Positions 12,521 through 22,825 of a stretch of DNA of 64,000 nt are shown piece after piece. The notes under the pieces are model-generated. The model was not told where the DNA came from. It was given only the letters and a program-made list of their open reading frames with translations, and ran no database searches. The stretch is from Megaustenia siamemsis (lineage: Eukaryota > Mollusca > Gastropoda > Stylommatophora > Ariophantidae). The position numbers and the translations under genes were made by a program. Within the stretch, counting starts at the first letter, position 1. Each line of letters begins with the position of its first letter. Where the stretch lies: assembly GCA_032433765.1 (NCBI GenBank), contig JAVIAB010000051.1:150123243-150187242 (forward strand). Reading direction: 5' to 3'.

Positions 12521-12540
12521 AAGCTACTGTATGCAAGATC

Positions 12541-14250
12541 AAAAATAAAGAGACACTAGCAATAGGAACTTGGAACATTATATCAGCATTCCAGGTTGGT
12601 AAAATATAAAACATCAGTCAAGAAATGAAGAAAATGAAATTAAACATCTTGGGACTATGTGAAATGAGATAGAAAGGAGCAGGATTATTACAACGCGACA
12701 GCGGAAATGTAATTTACTCTGTGGGAACCACACACGAAAGAGGAATAGGCATCATGATAGATAGAGAAACAGTGCAAAACAGTGGAAGGATTTTGGCCAG
12801 TATCCCATAAATCTGCTATTAAAATTGACAGGTAGGCCAATGGATATTAACATAATTCAAGCTTATGCACCAACAAGTAATAGCGAAGAAGAAGACATTG
12901 ACACTTTTTACGAGGAGCTAGAGGCGACCATGGAACAATGTAAATCCCAAGAAATAACTATTATACTAGGGGGTGTCAATGCAAAGGTAGGAACAGCTAA
13001 AGTGCAAAATGTGACTGGGGGGCATTGCCTTGTAGAGATGAATGACAGAGGGGGTAGATTGATAGATTGGGCAAAGACACATGAAATGATTATAGGTAAC
13101 ACCTGGTTCAAGCAACACCCTAGGCGACTATGGACATGGCAAAGCCCAGACAACAAAGTACACATCAAATTGATTTTATACTGGTACAGAGAAGATTCAG
13201 GAATGGGCTAAATCTGTTAAAACAAGGCCAGGAACATATTGCAATAGTGACCATGTACCAGTAGTTGGAAAGATAAGAATAAAACTGCGGAAGGCACTGA
13301 AATCCCACAAGAAATATAAAATTAGAACTAGATATACTTAGAGTAGATAAACAGATGAGTGATAAGTACATCACGATAGTACAAAATAGATATAATGCTA
13401 CTGAGAAAATACGGGACATCGAGAAGCACTGTGGAATGCTCAAACAATCGATTCAACAAACATCAAAAGAAGCAATACCAGTGACCAACAGAATCAACAA
13501 AAAGAAATGGATGACAGAAGAAATATTACAACTAATAGATGAAAGAAGAAAACATAAGAAAGAAGAACGGACATACAAAATATTTCACAAAGAGATCCAA
13601 AACAAGTGCAGAGAAGCAAAGGAAGGATAGTTAAAACAGAAATGTGAAGAAATGGAAAAACAACAAAAGAAATACTCAAAATTTATGCACAATCAGTTAA
13701 ATGAATTAACAGGAAGAAAAGAAGTCAAAGTTTCAGGATGCGTTAAATCAAAGGAAGGAAATATAATAATGGGACAGGAGAAGACAATGGAAAGATGGAC
13801 AGAATATATCAGTCAACTCTATGATGACGAAAGACCAGAGTTAAACAATTCAAACAAAGACACAGGACCACCAATAATGCAGAGTGAAGTGGAGGAAGCA
13901 ATTCAACACATGAAAAGAGGTAAAGTTCAAGATCCCGACAATATAACAATCGAAGAGATAAATGCATTAGGAGAGCTGGGAGTACAAGTCATAACAAAAC
14001 TACTCAATGGCATATATAACACTGGACACATACCTGAAGATCTACTAAAATCTATCTTTGTAGACATACCGAAGAGGTCAGGCGCTACTGATTGTGAAGA
14101 CCATCGCACTATTAGTCTTATGAGCCATAAGACGAAAATATTACTAAGAATCATCATGAGACGTGTTAGAAACAAAATAAAACCAGAAATAAGTGAGGAA
14201 CAATGTGGATTTATTCTAAGGAAAGGGCACAAATAATGCAATATACGTCT
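12541..14250 (+). mobile_element. LINE, endonuclease and RT N-terminal part, broken
   Basis: The plus strand starts with the APE-type endonuclease (IGTWNI, LNILGLCEM). It continues through INIIQAYAPT and GGVNAKVG, where the normal GD(F/L)NAKVG Asp is lost. A linker and the RT fingers follow (EEQCGF near 14195). Stops at 13209-13211 and 13628-13630 and small shifts divide it. The RT is close to the LINE at 36.7-39.7 kb, since DDHRTISLMSH and RIIMRRVRNKI have matching forms in both. The palm motif is found after an inserted SINE at 14600-14780. Confidence 0.85.
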
Positions 14251-14274
14251 TAAGAACATTGATAGAAAAGTAGA

Positions 14275-14595
14275 GGTAAAGATAAGTACGAGACTTGAAC
14301 CGGCGTCTTAGCACGCGAGTATATACCCATATGTGCTCGGCCGCCTATCCAGAAATGTTCGGATATTTCTGTAAAGTGTCGCCTCAAGTATCGAAACTCA
14401 GATGCGAAGCGACATTCCTCACATTCCCAGGGTAATACCCTGGTACCCATTTCTGCCAACGGCTGGGTCGACCTTGGGAGTATTTTTTTTCCTTTTTTTC
14501 AGCCATGAGTACAATTCACACTGCTCCCAGCGGGAATCGAACACGGGTTGTCCGAACGTCGGTAGTTCAGTCGGGTAGTTTTTCCAACTAGAAAG
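14275..14595 (-). mobile_element. tRNA-derived SINE (family B) inserted in the LINE
   Basis: On the minus strand the tRNA-like head lies near 14575-14520, with B-box-like GTGTTCGATTCCCG. The body includes gaccCAGCCGTTGGCAGAAA and ends near 14280. A second copy of the same family is at 55250-55625. It splits the LINE RT between EEQCGF and motif A, so it inserted after the LINE did. Confidence 0.75.
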
Positions 14596-14599
14596 ATCT

Positions 14600-14780
14600 A
14601 TATATGTGCTTTATATATAGACTACACAAAAGCATTTGACAAAGTAAAGCATGTGGAAATAATCAATATGCTGGAGAAATTAGACATTGATGGCAAGGAT
14701 CTGCGAATCATAAAAAAAAATGTACTGGCAACAATTCAGCAGCTTTACGAATTAACAAAAAAAACAGGACAATTTTAACT
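14600..14780 (+). mobile_element. LINE RT motif A, continuation after the SINE
   Basis: The plus-strand frame reads LYIDYTKAFDKVKH, which is RT motif A with its catalytic Asp, followed by VEIINMLEKLDIDGKDLR. This is the direct continuation of the RT that ends at 14250. The copy degenerates and is lost after about 14780. Confidence 0.8.
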
Positions 14781-14817
14781 TATATAACAATGAGTCAGAC
14801 AAGGCCGTATTCTGTCG

Positions 14818-14962
14818 CCGGATTTGTTTTCACATGGACAGTAGACAAACACATGAAAAGACGATTAGAGGCCACAGAGATGGGATTTCTCAGAAGAATG
14901 TTGAAAGTTCCCTGGACAGCTAAAAAGACCAATGAGGAAGTTCTCAAAGAAGTCAGGTGAGA
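14818..14962 (+). mobile_element. LINE family A fragment, RT C-terminus
   Basis: The plus frame reads WTVDKHMKRRLEATEMGF followed by LRRMLKVPWTAKKTNEEVL. This is the same C-terminal segment as in the copies at 21.9, 26.8, 36.0 and 44.9 kb. Both ends are truncated. Confidence 0.7.
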
Positions 14963-15106
14963 TCCTGGTCAGAGAGATTTATAGTCGGTCATCCTGCCGT
15001 ATCAATCTAGTCCATTTGGAGACTGACCCAGCTCAGGAACACAGGGAAATGACCATTTTTTATTTTTCCTCTCTTTAGTATCTAGCATATTATCGCCATG
15101 TAGTTA

Positions 15107-15322
15107 TATTTGTTAATATATCGTTATATATAATTTTTGTGTTTGTTGTTCGTCCAGATGAAGGCCTACTTGGCCGAAACGTCGACTTTTGTTTCGTCCA
15201 TTACCACGTAAAGCTGTCACCATACCACTTTTTTCTTCCTTTTTCTTAGTATTGCTATTATCATCAGCTTTACAGCAGCTTCGCATCTCTACGCATCTTG
15301 GTGCATCTTGATGCCTTTACCT
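15107..15322 (+). mobile_element. Short repeat: hammerhead-like module plus inverted arm
   Basis: About 140 bp (15107-15248) match 36241-36383 in the same orientation. The 51 bp at 15272-15322 are the exact reverse complement of 36177-36227, so the two copies look like opposite ends of one element with terminal inverted repeats. Inside, CAGATGA (15155-15161), a GGCC...GGCC stem and GAAA (15176-15179) resemble a hammerhead ribozyme core with one deviant position. Hammerheads are known in Penelope-like retroelements. Activity is not shown. Confidence 0.5.
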
Positions 15323-15331
15323 CATATAATT

Positions 15332-15495
15332 AATTGATTGGCCGAATTGTCCGACTAACTCACTAGTTATATAACTAATTGATTGGCCGAATTGTCCGAC
15401 TAACTCACTAGTTATATAGGGACCAGGCAAATAATTCACTAATTATATAACAGATTGATTGGCCGAATTGTCCGACTAACTAACTCATTGAAGAA
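15332..15495. repeat. Three copies of a 45-bp unit
   Basis: The core gattggccgaattgtccgac starts at about 15335, 15380 and 15456. The first two copies are 45 bp apart; the third is separated by a diverged insert. Confidence 0.8.
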
Positions 15496-15595
15496 CCTAT
15501 TTAAAACACGACCAATCAACCGGATTGATAGACTAGTACGGCAACTGAAATGTTGACATCATCGTGACTTATATCTTGTTACATTTGTTGTCCAG

Positions 15596-15703
15596 AGATC
15601 GGCTCATGGCAACTTTAATAAAGAACTCCTGCTCCTACTTTGTGAACTAAAGCAAACCAGACATCAGATTGAGTTTCTAAGGCGGGAAAATGAACAACTC
15701 AAG
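15596..15703 (+). CDS. Exon 2 of the tail-anchored gene: coiled coil (36 codons)
   Basis: The exon is bounded by an acceptor ttgttgtccag and a donor AAG|GTATTT. It is exactly 108 bp and phase 0 on both sides, matching exon 1. It encodes residues 477-512, with ELLLLLCELKQTRHQIEFL and RRENEQLK, a strong leucine/charged heptad pattern expected of a coiled coil. Other small phase-0 exons could exist in the large introns and would not be noticed. Confidence 0.7.
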
Positions 15704-15769
15704 GTATTTATGGAAACACGTGCTAGTGTGTGCGTGGGTCTATGTGTTTGTTTCTGTGATGCTTAAGAA

Positions 15770-15953
15770 GATAAAGCTGTCCTCCCCCTTACCAATAAGA
15801 GAAAGCAATGATTATTTAAAGATTCCCGTAGGAAATTTTCATGAGATTAAGCCATTGGTGACCCACAAGATTGCACCGCCGCGCTACCGAAGATGTCGTG
15901 TGTGTGTCGCTATCAGAGAGACTTGTGAACAGGAGAAAAATAATAATAAATGA
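15770..15953 (+). pseudogene. Possible piggyBac-like Cys-rich C-terminal remnant
   Basis: A short plus-strand frame ends with HKIAPPRYRRCRVCVAIRET and CEQ. The RRC-x-VC arrangement after a proline-containing stretch recalls the C-terminal Cys-rich tail of piggyBac-type transposases. Only the tail is present. The resemblance is weak and could be chance. Confidence 0.25.
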
Positions 15954-15959
15954 ATATTC

Positions 15960-16175
15960 TTATAGAGGGAAACTTCAGAGGTGATAGATCAGCCAATCAT
16001 TTCAGCAAATAATGTTTACAACACTCGGAAAAAAATCACAAATAATCAACAAAAGAAAAAAAAACAAAGAACAATATATGGTCCGAAGCAGAATCGAACC
16101 CGTACTCCATATATTGTTTTTTTTTTTTTTTTTTTCTGTCATTAATTATTTGTGATTTTTTTTTCCGAGTGGCGT
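15960..16175. repeat. Diverged copy of the 438-bp SINE family with inverted arms
   Basis: The stretch tatggtccgaag...gaatcgaacccgtact at 16077-16106 matches the array unit. Its flanks are inverted: actcggaaaaaaatcac near 16023 on one side, and its reverse complement near 16155-16172 on the other. It is a small foldback of about 150 bp with a long T tract in the right arm. Confidence 0.7.
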
Positions 16176-16329
16176 AAACATACCTCCTCCACTGAAATGA
16201 TTCGCCACTCTTGTGAGCCGGGAGCCCGACAGGGGACGCCTGAGACGACGGGCAGGCGTTTCGGGCCCAGGTGCGCACGCTTCAGGTATATCCGTCTAGG
16301 CCTGTACACCATTCCTAGTGTATATTGGA

Positions 16330-16790
16330 ACTATATGAACGCCAGTCAATGGGGATTCCTTCTCGAAAATCTTGTCTACAGGACAGACATTGGTGTTCTA
16401 AAAGAGACTCGCTTGGATGGTGGAATGCTACAAATAACCTGTTTCAACTATTTCAAGTTACACCTGGAGCCGGCTATCCTTGTACACACCAGCATTGGAG
16501 TGTTAGAGCTCTCGGTCACGTCTCGGTGGATGAACCAGTAACGTGCTGTAGTTTCATGCCATCATGTGTCACACCCAAAACTCATTTCTCTTAGTTGATA
16601 TTTATGTCTGTAATACAAAAGTTGACTTCCGCCTATTGCAGTGCCGTAGCGAATTTACTAGGCGTGTGAGAAAAATGTCACTGCATGTAGTCACTGTCTG
16701 TGGCGGCTTTAAAGTTAAAGGGAAATCGAAGGGACACATCTACCAACAAAAATCAAGGTGTGGAGCTCAAGGATGCACTTGAGGCTACCG
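16330..16790 (+). mobile_element. Degenerate LINE endonuclease remnant
   Basis: Across shifted plus frames I see GVLKETRLDGG (compare the usual IQETRL), KVDFRLLQ, and VVTVCGGFKVKGKSKG, which lines up with the VVCGDFNAKH-x-x-WG segment of Jockey/I-type APE endonucleases. Key residues are changed and several stops interrupt. A T tract follows at about 16795-16815. Confidence 0.4.
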
Positions 16791-16944
16791 ATGGTTTTTT
16801 TTTTTTTTTTTTTTTGGTATTAACAGTGGTTGCGTAACCAGATTGGCAAGTCGACCAGGGGGCGATGACGGTTTATTGATCACTTCCGAATGCGTGTGGG
16901 TGTTCTAGAGTACCATGACATTGATCATTTCCCCGGCAGTATAT

Positions 16945-17330
16945 CAGTAGAATTGAAGCCTTTGAAATGTGGATATATAGAAGAATATGTAGAATTAGAT
17001 GCAAAGAAAATAAAACTAACGATGCAGTCATAAAACAACTAAAAATGAAAAGAGAACTATTAAACACAATTCAAACAAGACAAATGAGATTTTTGGGCAA
17101 TATTAAAAGACAAAACAGCCTACTAAAAGTAATCGTGGAGGGAAAAAAAACAGGGTAATAGAGGCAGAGGCAGACCAAGACTAACATGGACGACTAACAT
17201 TAAAAAATGGAAAATATCAACCTATGACAACCTGCACCATCAGAGCAAGAGACAGAGCGGAATGGCGCTTCATGGTAGCCAACCTTCGTTGTGGAGATTA
17301 CACTCGATGATGATGATGATGCTGATATCG
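16945..17330 (+). mobile_element. LINE family C tail
   Basis: The plus frame reads IEAFEMWIYRRICRIRCKEN, then MRFLGNIKRQNSLL, RGRGRPRLTWTTNIKKW and RDRAEWRFMVANLRCGDYTR. It ends in a GATGATGATGATG tail. This is the 3' end of a 5'-truncated LINE, and the same family occurs at 33.1-33.6 kb and 51.1-51.7 kb. Confidence 0.8.
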
Positions 17331-17490
17331 GTAAAGAAAGGCAAATACAAAGAGAAGAAACAAGAGTTGTGCAATATTTCAAGTATGGCACGTCAGGACA
17401 AGGTATTGTCAGTAAGATTAATGGGAGATAAGTCATCACCAACTTTACTTCTCAAACCGAAGTGCTGTCCCCTAAACATCCCAATGCATG

Positions 17491-17530
17491 TGACGTCATG
17501 AGCTTTGCCAGTTATAAACGGATGACGTCA
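17491..17530. promoter_or_regulatory. Two CRE palindromes (TGACGTCA)
   Basis: Exact TGACGTCA sites lie at 17491-17498 and 17523-17530, about three helical turns apart, in intron 2 of the plus-strand gene. Further exact sites are at 9172, 18394 and 20447. CREB/ATF proteins bind this octamer; function here is untested. Confidence 0.35.
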
Positions 17531-17599
17531 TTCTACCCACAACCGCCCCTGTTCACAATGCTGAAAATGTTTAATGGTTTGGGTGATCCCCATCAGCAG

Positions 17600-18110
17600 G
17601 AAGGCTTGAGAGCTGTAGGTGGCGTTTGATAAGCTCAGAAGAAAATACTGGGAACAATTTTCCTGGTGGAATGATGAATTAGAGAGGTCCTGGATAAATA
17701 AACAGCGAGCAGTTGGAATGAGGAAAAAAAAGAGCAGAATCCCCCATGCGCAAGTGCTGGGTGTAACGTATACTCCTACAAAGTAGGATGGCAGTTTTAT
17801 AACAAAAAAAAAAGGAACACAACAAAGGCATGACGCTTCGACCCACACGCGGCGTTCTTCAAAAAACTGGAACACAAATGGACAACGGAATGAAGATAAA
17901 CTCTTCTACAAGTTCTTAAATGAGAGGAACTAGAGGATCAAGAGGGAAAAAATGGAATAAGATGTGAAAGAAATGACAAAACGAAAGGGAAATGTGCTAC
18001 AATATCAGAGAATAAATATATGTAATAAACTAAAAGATGAACAAAAATTAAATAATGCAAGACAGCTAAAAAATGGAAACATCAAGGTCATTTGTCAGAG
18101 GACAAATCAG
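17600..18110 (+). mobile_element. Weak LINE linker remnant
   Basis: A plus-strand stretch near 17617-17740 reads FDKLRRKYWEQFSWWNDELE then INKQRAV, which resembles the WWN-x-EL linker between endonuclease and RT in LINEs. Lys/Asn-rich sequence with stops follows. It is too degenerate to classify. Confidence 0.3.
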
Positions 18111-18126
18111 ATTAGTATTTCTGAGG

Positions 18127-18292
18127 AACCATATAGATGTTATATATAGAAACCATATAGATGTTATATATAGGAACCATATAGATGTTATATATAGGAA
18201 CCATATAGATGTTATATATAGGAACCATATAGATGTTATATATAGGAACCATATAGATGTTATATATAGGAACCATATAGATGTTATATAAT
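18127..18292. repeat. 24-bp minisatellite, about seven copies
   Basis: Nearly perfect copies of aaccatatagatgttatata plus tagg, in intron 2 of the plus-strand gene. Confidence 0.95.
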
Positions 18293-18718
18293 AAAATATT
18301 CCGAGGGACGCTAGAGGTAATATGTAATAAAATATTTAGGAACATTAGAGGAAGTATAGAGACCATTTCACAAGCGATATTATTGAGGAGTAGTGACGTC
18401 ATAGAAGAAGTTAAGTGTTAGGAAAAGGGTAGTATCTAATGGGTGGGGTATGAATAATGAATTTATTTTATTATTATAAAATTGTTAGATTGGGTGAGTC
18501 ATGTGGACGGTGTTATGTAAATATAGGCATAGGTCAGTATATGGGCAATGTTATATGATAAACTAACGCCAGATCTGTCTCCCGAAAGAATTGAAATTAC
18601 TTATACTCGCAGGTTTTATCTGCATGATGTCATAATATAACCCCGCCCACAACCGTAAATGATTTGCATAAAAATAGTCACTCCACTTTAGTACAAATAT
18701 TGCACCATTAAAACGTCA
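18293..18718. other. Intron sequence, no gene seen
   Basis: AT-rich sequence with two diverged copies of a short unit (ataaaatatt...agaggtaata) near 18293-18350 and a CRE octamer at 18394-18401. Confidence 0.4.
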
Positions 18719-18719
18719 G

Positions 18720-18724
18720 GTGTG

Positions 18725-18773
<49 letters not shown>

Positions 18774-18785
18774 TGTGTGTGTTTC
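18720..18785. repeat. (TA)n-(TG)n compound microsatellite
   Basis: A short TA run is followed by a longer TG run interrupted once by GG. Confidence 0.95.
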
Positions 18786-19564
18786 TGTGTTGGATTCCTG
18801 TCTCTCTTTTCCGTGTAATTGTTTCTTTGTCGGATTCTTGCATCTCTTTTTCACTTATTTGTTTCTGTGTCAGAATGGTGTATCTCTGCATCATTGATTT
18901 GTTTCTATGTCGATTTATTGATTCTTTTCTTCATGCCTATGTTTCTTTTATTGAATTAATATCCCTTCTTGGCTTCTAAACTTGTGTTTCGGGTTCTTTA
19001 ATTCGTTGTCGTCTTTTCTATGTTTGTTTTGGGTTTCTTTAGCCTCGTTGCTGTACACAACTCCTGTGATTCTTTAGCCTTTTTTCTGACTGAATTCATG
19101 TCGAATCTTCTACTGTCTCTTTAAGACTGATTTCTCTTGTCCGTTTTCTTGACTCTATTTTCGCTGAGATTCTAGGGACGCCGTCAAGCCATTCTCATCT
19201 GCATGTACCATCAATTATTTTGGTTTTTATCAACCTTCTTAGGGTTAGCCTTGGTCAGTCGAATGATTTCATTTTTTTATTCCAGGTGTGTCCAACTCGT
19301 GATATTACGGTGTTGTGTTCCTATTTAATGTTCATCTTTGCCAAAACAATAATTCCATATTATAACTGATTGTTTTGTAACGAACATAATTATATTTACA
19401 TTTTCACTCATAATCTTCTGTTTCTATGGTCTAGGATCTGTCACTGTCACAAACTGTTCAATCATTAGAGAAAATATTATTACATGTATTTGAACAAGTG
19501 AAGATAAATAAGAAAAATATAAATAATTCATTGTTTTAAAAAGTTAACTTCAAATGTGGATATG
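18786..19564. other. Intron sequence, no gene seen
   Basis: T-rich unique sequence with loosely repeated ttgtttct...gtcggatt segments between 18780 and 18920. No splice-bounded coding frame was found. Confidence 0.4.
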
Positions 19565-19825
19565 AATTATCATCATCACGTGCAAAACCGTTTGACGTAG
19601 GCGATCATGTCCTTACACAGTTTTCTATCCACATTACATCATATCTATTCTGTTGGTGACTGTTTCCATGTCATGACAACAAACTATCTAGTATCATCTC
19701 TCTTTGTCGTTCGTGATCTCTCTTCCCCTGTATTTAGCCAGTTGTACCCAAGTACTCCAACTTTCCTCTTCTCATGATGTGCCCAAAAATGTCGGCTGTT
19801 TCTTTGTGATGTTTTTAGGAATGAA
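19565..19825 (-). mobile_element. LINE family A tail
   Basis: The minus strand ends in the typical ...cgcctacg...catgatgatg sequence read outward from 19820 to 19568, with the family segments HHEKRKVGVLGYNWLNTG-like and RDHERQRE. It lies in intron 2, antisense to the gene. Confidence 0.65.
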
Positions 19826-19945
19826 TATGAAAACTTTCAGAGACAAAATACAAATAAACCGCTTCTCATTATGAGTCTGCAATTATAAACACGAACATTT
19901 GAAAAAGAAAAAACACGTTTGACGTCTTTCTATTCATCCCATCAG

Positions 19946-20104
19946 AGAGACCAGCACCAATCTCTGCAGCTGACGAATTATCAATTTGCATATCAACAGA
20001 CGTGGAACTCATTCTCTGTCAATATTCCCCATAAATGGACGTACCTGGCTTATGCTATTACTGCAGTTATCTTCGGAATTATCCTCGGCAAACATTTGAT
20101 CTAA
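19946..20104 (+). CDS. Last exon of the tail-anchored gene: membrane anchor (52 aa and stop)
   Basis: A strong acceptor (pyrimidine-rich tctttctattcatcccatcag) is followed by a frame in phase 0, matching exon 2. It encodes residues 513-564. A Gln-rich polar stretch is followed by WTYLAYAITAVIFGIILGKH and LI, then TAA. The hydrophobic segment (about residues 543-559) lies within five residues of the C-terminus, which is the arrangement of a tail-anchored protein inserted post-translationally with its N-terminus in the cytosol or nucleoplasm. Confidence 0.7.
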   Translation, partial: RDQHQSLQLTNYQFAYQQTWNSFSVNIPHKWTYLAYAITAVIFGIILGKHLI

Positions 20105-21884
20105 AGAGACTGTCTGCAGAAGAACGATGCCGAGTAATATAAACACACTTTGACGTGCAGATTCATAAAGAGCTCTCAACAATAACGGATATGTGATATG
20201 TAGAAAATGAGTTACATGTCAGTTTTTACATACAGACGCATTGACGATTACGAAAACTCATGAAAGTCAGTCCCAGAAATAAATCTGGAAGAGGTATTTC
20301 CCAAGTTAGGAGTAGGGATGATGTGACACAAGACGACGCGGGGTTTCTTGAAGACAGAAAGTTGAACGAAAGCTGAATAGGCGTTCGAGACAAATCAAGA
20401 AATAATAAGATCCACATTGAGGCTCACAATGGGAATGGGAAATATCTGACGTCACTGAGAGATCGAGGTCACGAATTGTTTGTTGTTGATGGTGCCGGTG
20501 ATCGCTCGACGGTTTTTCCTTTCCTCGTCAACCCTTAAAGTAGTGTTTAATAGGCGTAAGTTACATTGTGTCGTAAACCACGATACCTGTGCTTTCGGCC
20601 AAGAACATCCGACTTCAACGGATTGTTTTATTACCAGATTTACCTTGAATTTTCAACATCTACTCGCTAGTTCATATTTTTCAAGAGTTACCGCAGGGAA
20701 ATGTAGTGGAGCCTTACATCAGTTTTGATTCTTCACTTATGATTCACTGTTCTGACACCAGCAGCCAGCTATGAGTCACTAATTTATCTGAGTTCATGCA
20801 TTATATGACGTCTCTTACTCAAAGCCAGATTTGAATCAAATTAGAAAGAAGAACTCAGTTAGGATATATTGGATACTTCTCTTGGAAGTCTTTACTTTTA
20901 AAGGTACGGAACGAAAGATACAGAAACAATAGAGAAAAGATAATTTAATAATGAAACATCTGAGTCCTTTTGTGTTGTGAGTGACTGTGTTGTGTAACTT
21001 AAGGTTGTAATCAACATCACATCATACAATTACGGTCAACTTTCTTCGACTTGTAAAATGACAAGTCATGACTACAAAATAGAAATGATAGTATTACTGT
21101 AAGGGACCTATCTAAGTCGAATCTGTTCTTCAATGAGAAGTAGCCACCGACGCAGCTATGCAGTTAAGAAATTAAACTGGGACTGTTCACGTCATGGGAA
21201 GGTCAAGAAATGTCCCGATCGCTATAAATTTGCGTCCTGAAGGCGACACCGGTTGGTAGCTTCTTATCAACAAATGTATGGGTGGTAGAGTACGGCTACT
21301 ATAAGCCACGGATACACATCTCAAGCCTTGACCTTTGACCTTTTATACACCTTTCACAAAATTGTAACTTATTTGACTTACGCATTTGAGCTCTTCATCG
21401 AACAAAGGACTGCAGCACTGTCAATGGACCCAGTTTTATAATATTTAAATCAAATGAGTCCGTTTCAATCCTACAGCCTTTGCTTCTGTCTCGACGGCTG
21501 TTCTGCTTGGGCTTTCCACATTTCCTAGTTCCTTAAGAATTCCAGTTTATTAACGCTTTCAACAAATGTTTCTGTTTGTTTACATCACTGCAACTAGTTT
21601 CTATATTAAACATATATTTTAGTTCAAGCCTCTCAGATAGTGTAATAAATTTGAGAAGAGATTTGAAAAGATATTTCCTGATGACGTTAATTACCTATGT
21701 TGGAAATAACATGTTATCTACACGTAGTTTTATTTTTATGATTAAACATGAATTTCTTTTACAATTTCAGTTTAAGTATTGCCATTGCTGGCGATGTTAC
21801 AGATAAACTAGTGATCACCAAAAGAAACATTATCGTACTGTCTAATTTGTCTTGAAATAAAAAGCAGACAAGTTCAGGTCAAAA
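20105..21884 (+). other. 3' UTR and intergenic sequence
   Basis: Unique sequence follows the stop codon. AATAAA-like hexamers occur near 20277 and 21855, but neither can be assigned. A CRE octamer is at 20447-20454. I see no further gene. Confidence 0.4.
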
Positions 21885-22395
21885 TAACAGTTCAGAAAAT
21901 TAAAAACATCTTGTGCAACGAGTCTAAGTCAATAGAAATGAGAAATAGAGTTAATCTGTGCTATATAGAACCAAATCTGACATATGGAAGCGAATCATGG
22001 ATAGTGGACAAACAAATGAAAAGACGATTAGAGGCCAGAGATATGCGATTTCTCAAAAGAATGTTGAGAATTCACTGGGCAGCTAAAAAGACCAACGAAG
22101 ACATTCTAAAAGTGACCAAAACCTAAACGGAGCTCCTAAAAAAAACATCAGAACGGAGCAATCGACGTTTATCGTTTACTTCATGAGAAACGGACAGTTG
22201 GAATACTTGGTTACAAGTGGCACAATACAAGGAAAGAAAGATGCACAGACGGCAAAGAGAGAAGTACTGGATAGCTTGGTGTCATAGCAGAGAAAACGGG
22301 TCAAGAACAGAATTGATACGGTGCACTGTAGATAGGGAATTGTGGAAACATGTTCGCCTGCACCAACCGGTATGGCACATGATGATGATGTATCT
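21885..22395 (+). mobile_element. LINE family A, 5'-truncated
   Basis: The plus frame reads KNILCNESKSIEMRNRVNLC, YIEPNLTYGSESWIVDKQMK, then RRLEARDMRFLKRM. Frame shifts follow, and the copy ends at atggcacatgatgatgatg. This is the C-terminal RT extension and 3' end. Confidence 0.8.
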
Positions 22396-22560
22396 GCAAT
22401 TACTGGTACATAACAATTAATTTACTAAACATAACAATCATTAACATATAAGTGCCAGCGAACATTCAATCACGTGGCAATCATCACATATATATATGTT
22501 TCCATCTTGAAGAGATCCACAACAAACATATCAGAAACTGCGAGGTATCCAAATATTAGT

Positions 22561-22825
22561 TTCTTTATTTTAGATTATATTTATTTTCTTTATTTTAGAT
22601 TATATTTATTTTCTTTATTTTAGATTATATTTATTTTCTTTATTTTAGATTATATTTACTTTCCTTATTTTAGAATATATTTATTTTCTTTATTTTAGGT
22701 TATATTTATTTTCTTTATTTTAGATTATATTTATTTTCTTTATTTTAGATTATATTTATTTTCTTTATTTTAGATTATATTTATTTTCTTTATTTTAGAT
22801 TATATTTATTTTCTTTACTTTAGGA
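22561..22825. repeat. 24-bp minisatellite, about eleven copies
   Basis: The unit is ttctttattttagattatat plus ttat. The flanks tatccaaatatta at 22546 and 22885 are themselves repeated on both sides of the array. Confidence 0.95.

Noticed and set aside
20755..20785. The segment cagctatgagtc recurring near 34072 and 61853
   Set aside because: The shared core is short and the flanks align poorly; possibly a scrap of an old repeat but not supportable.
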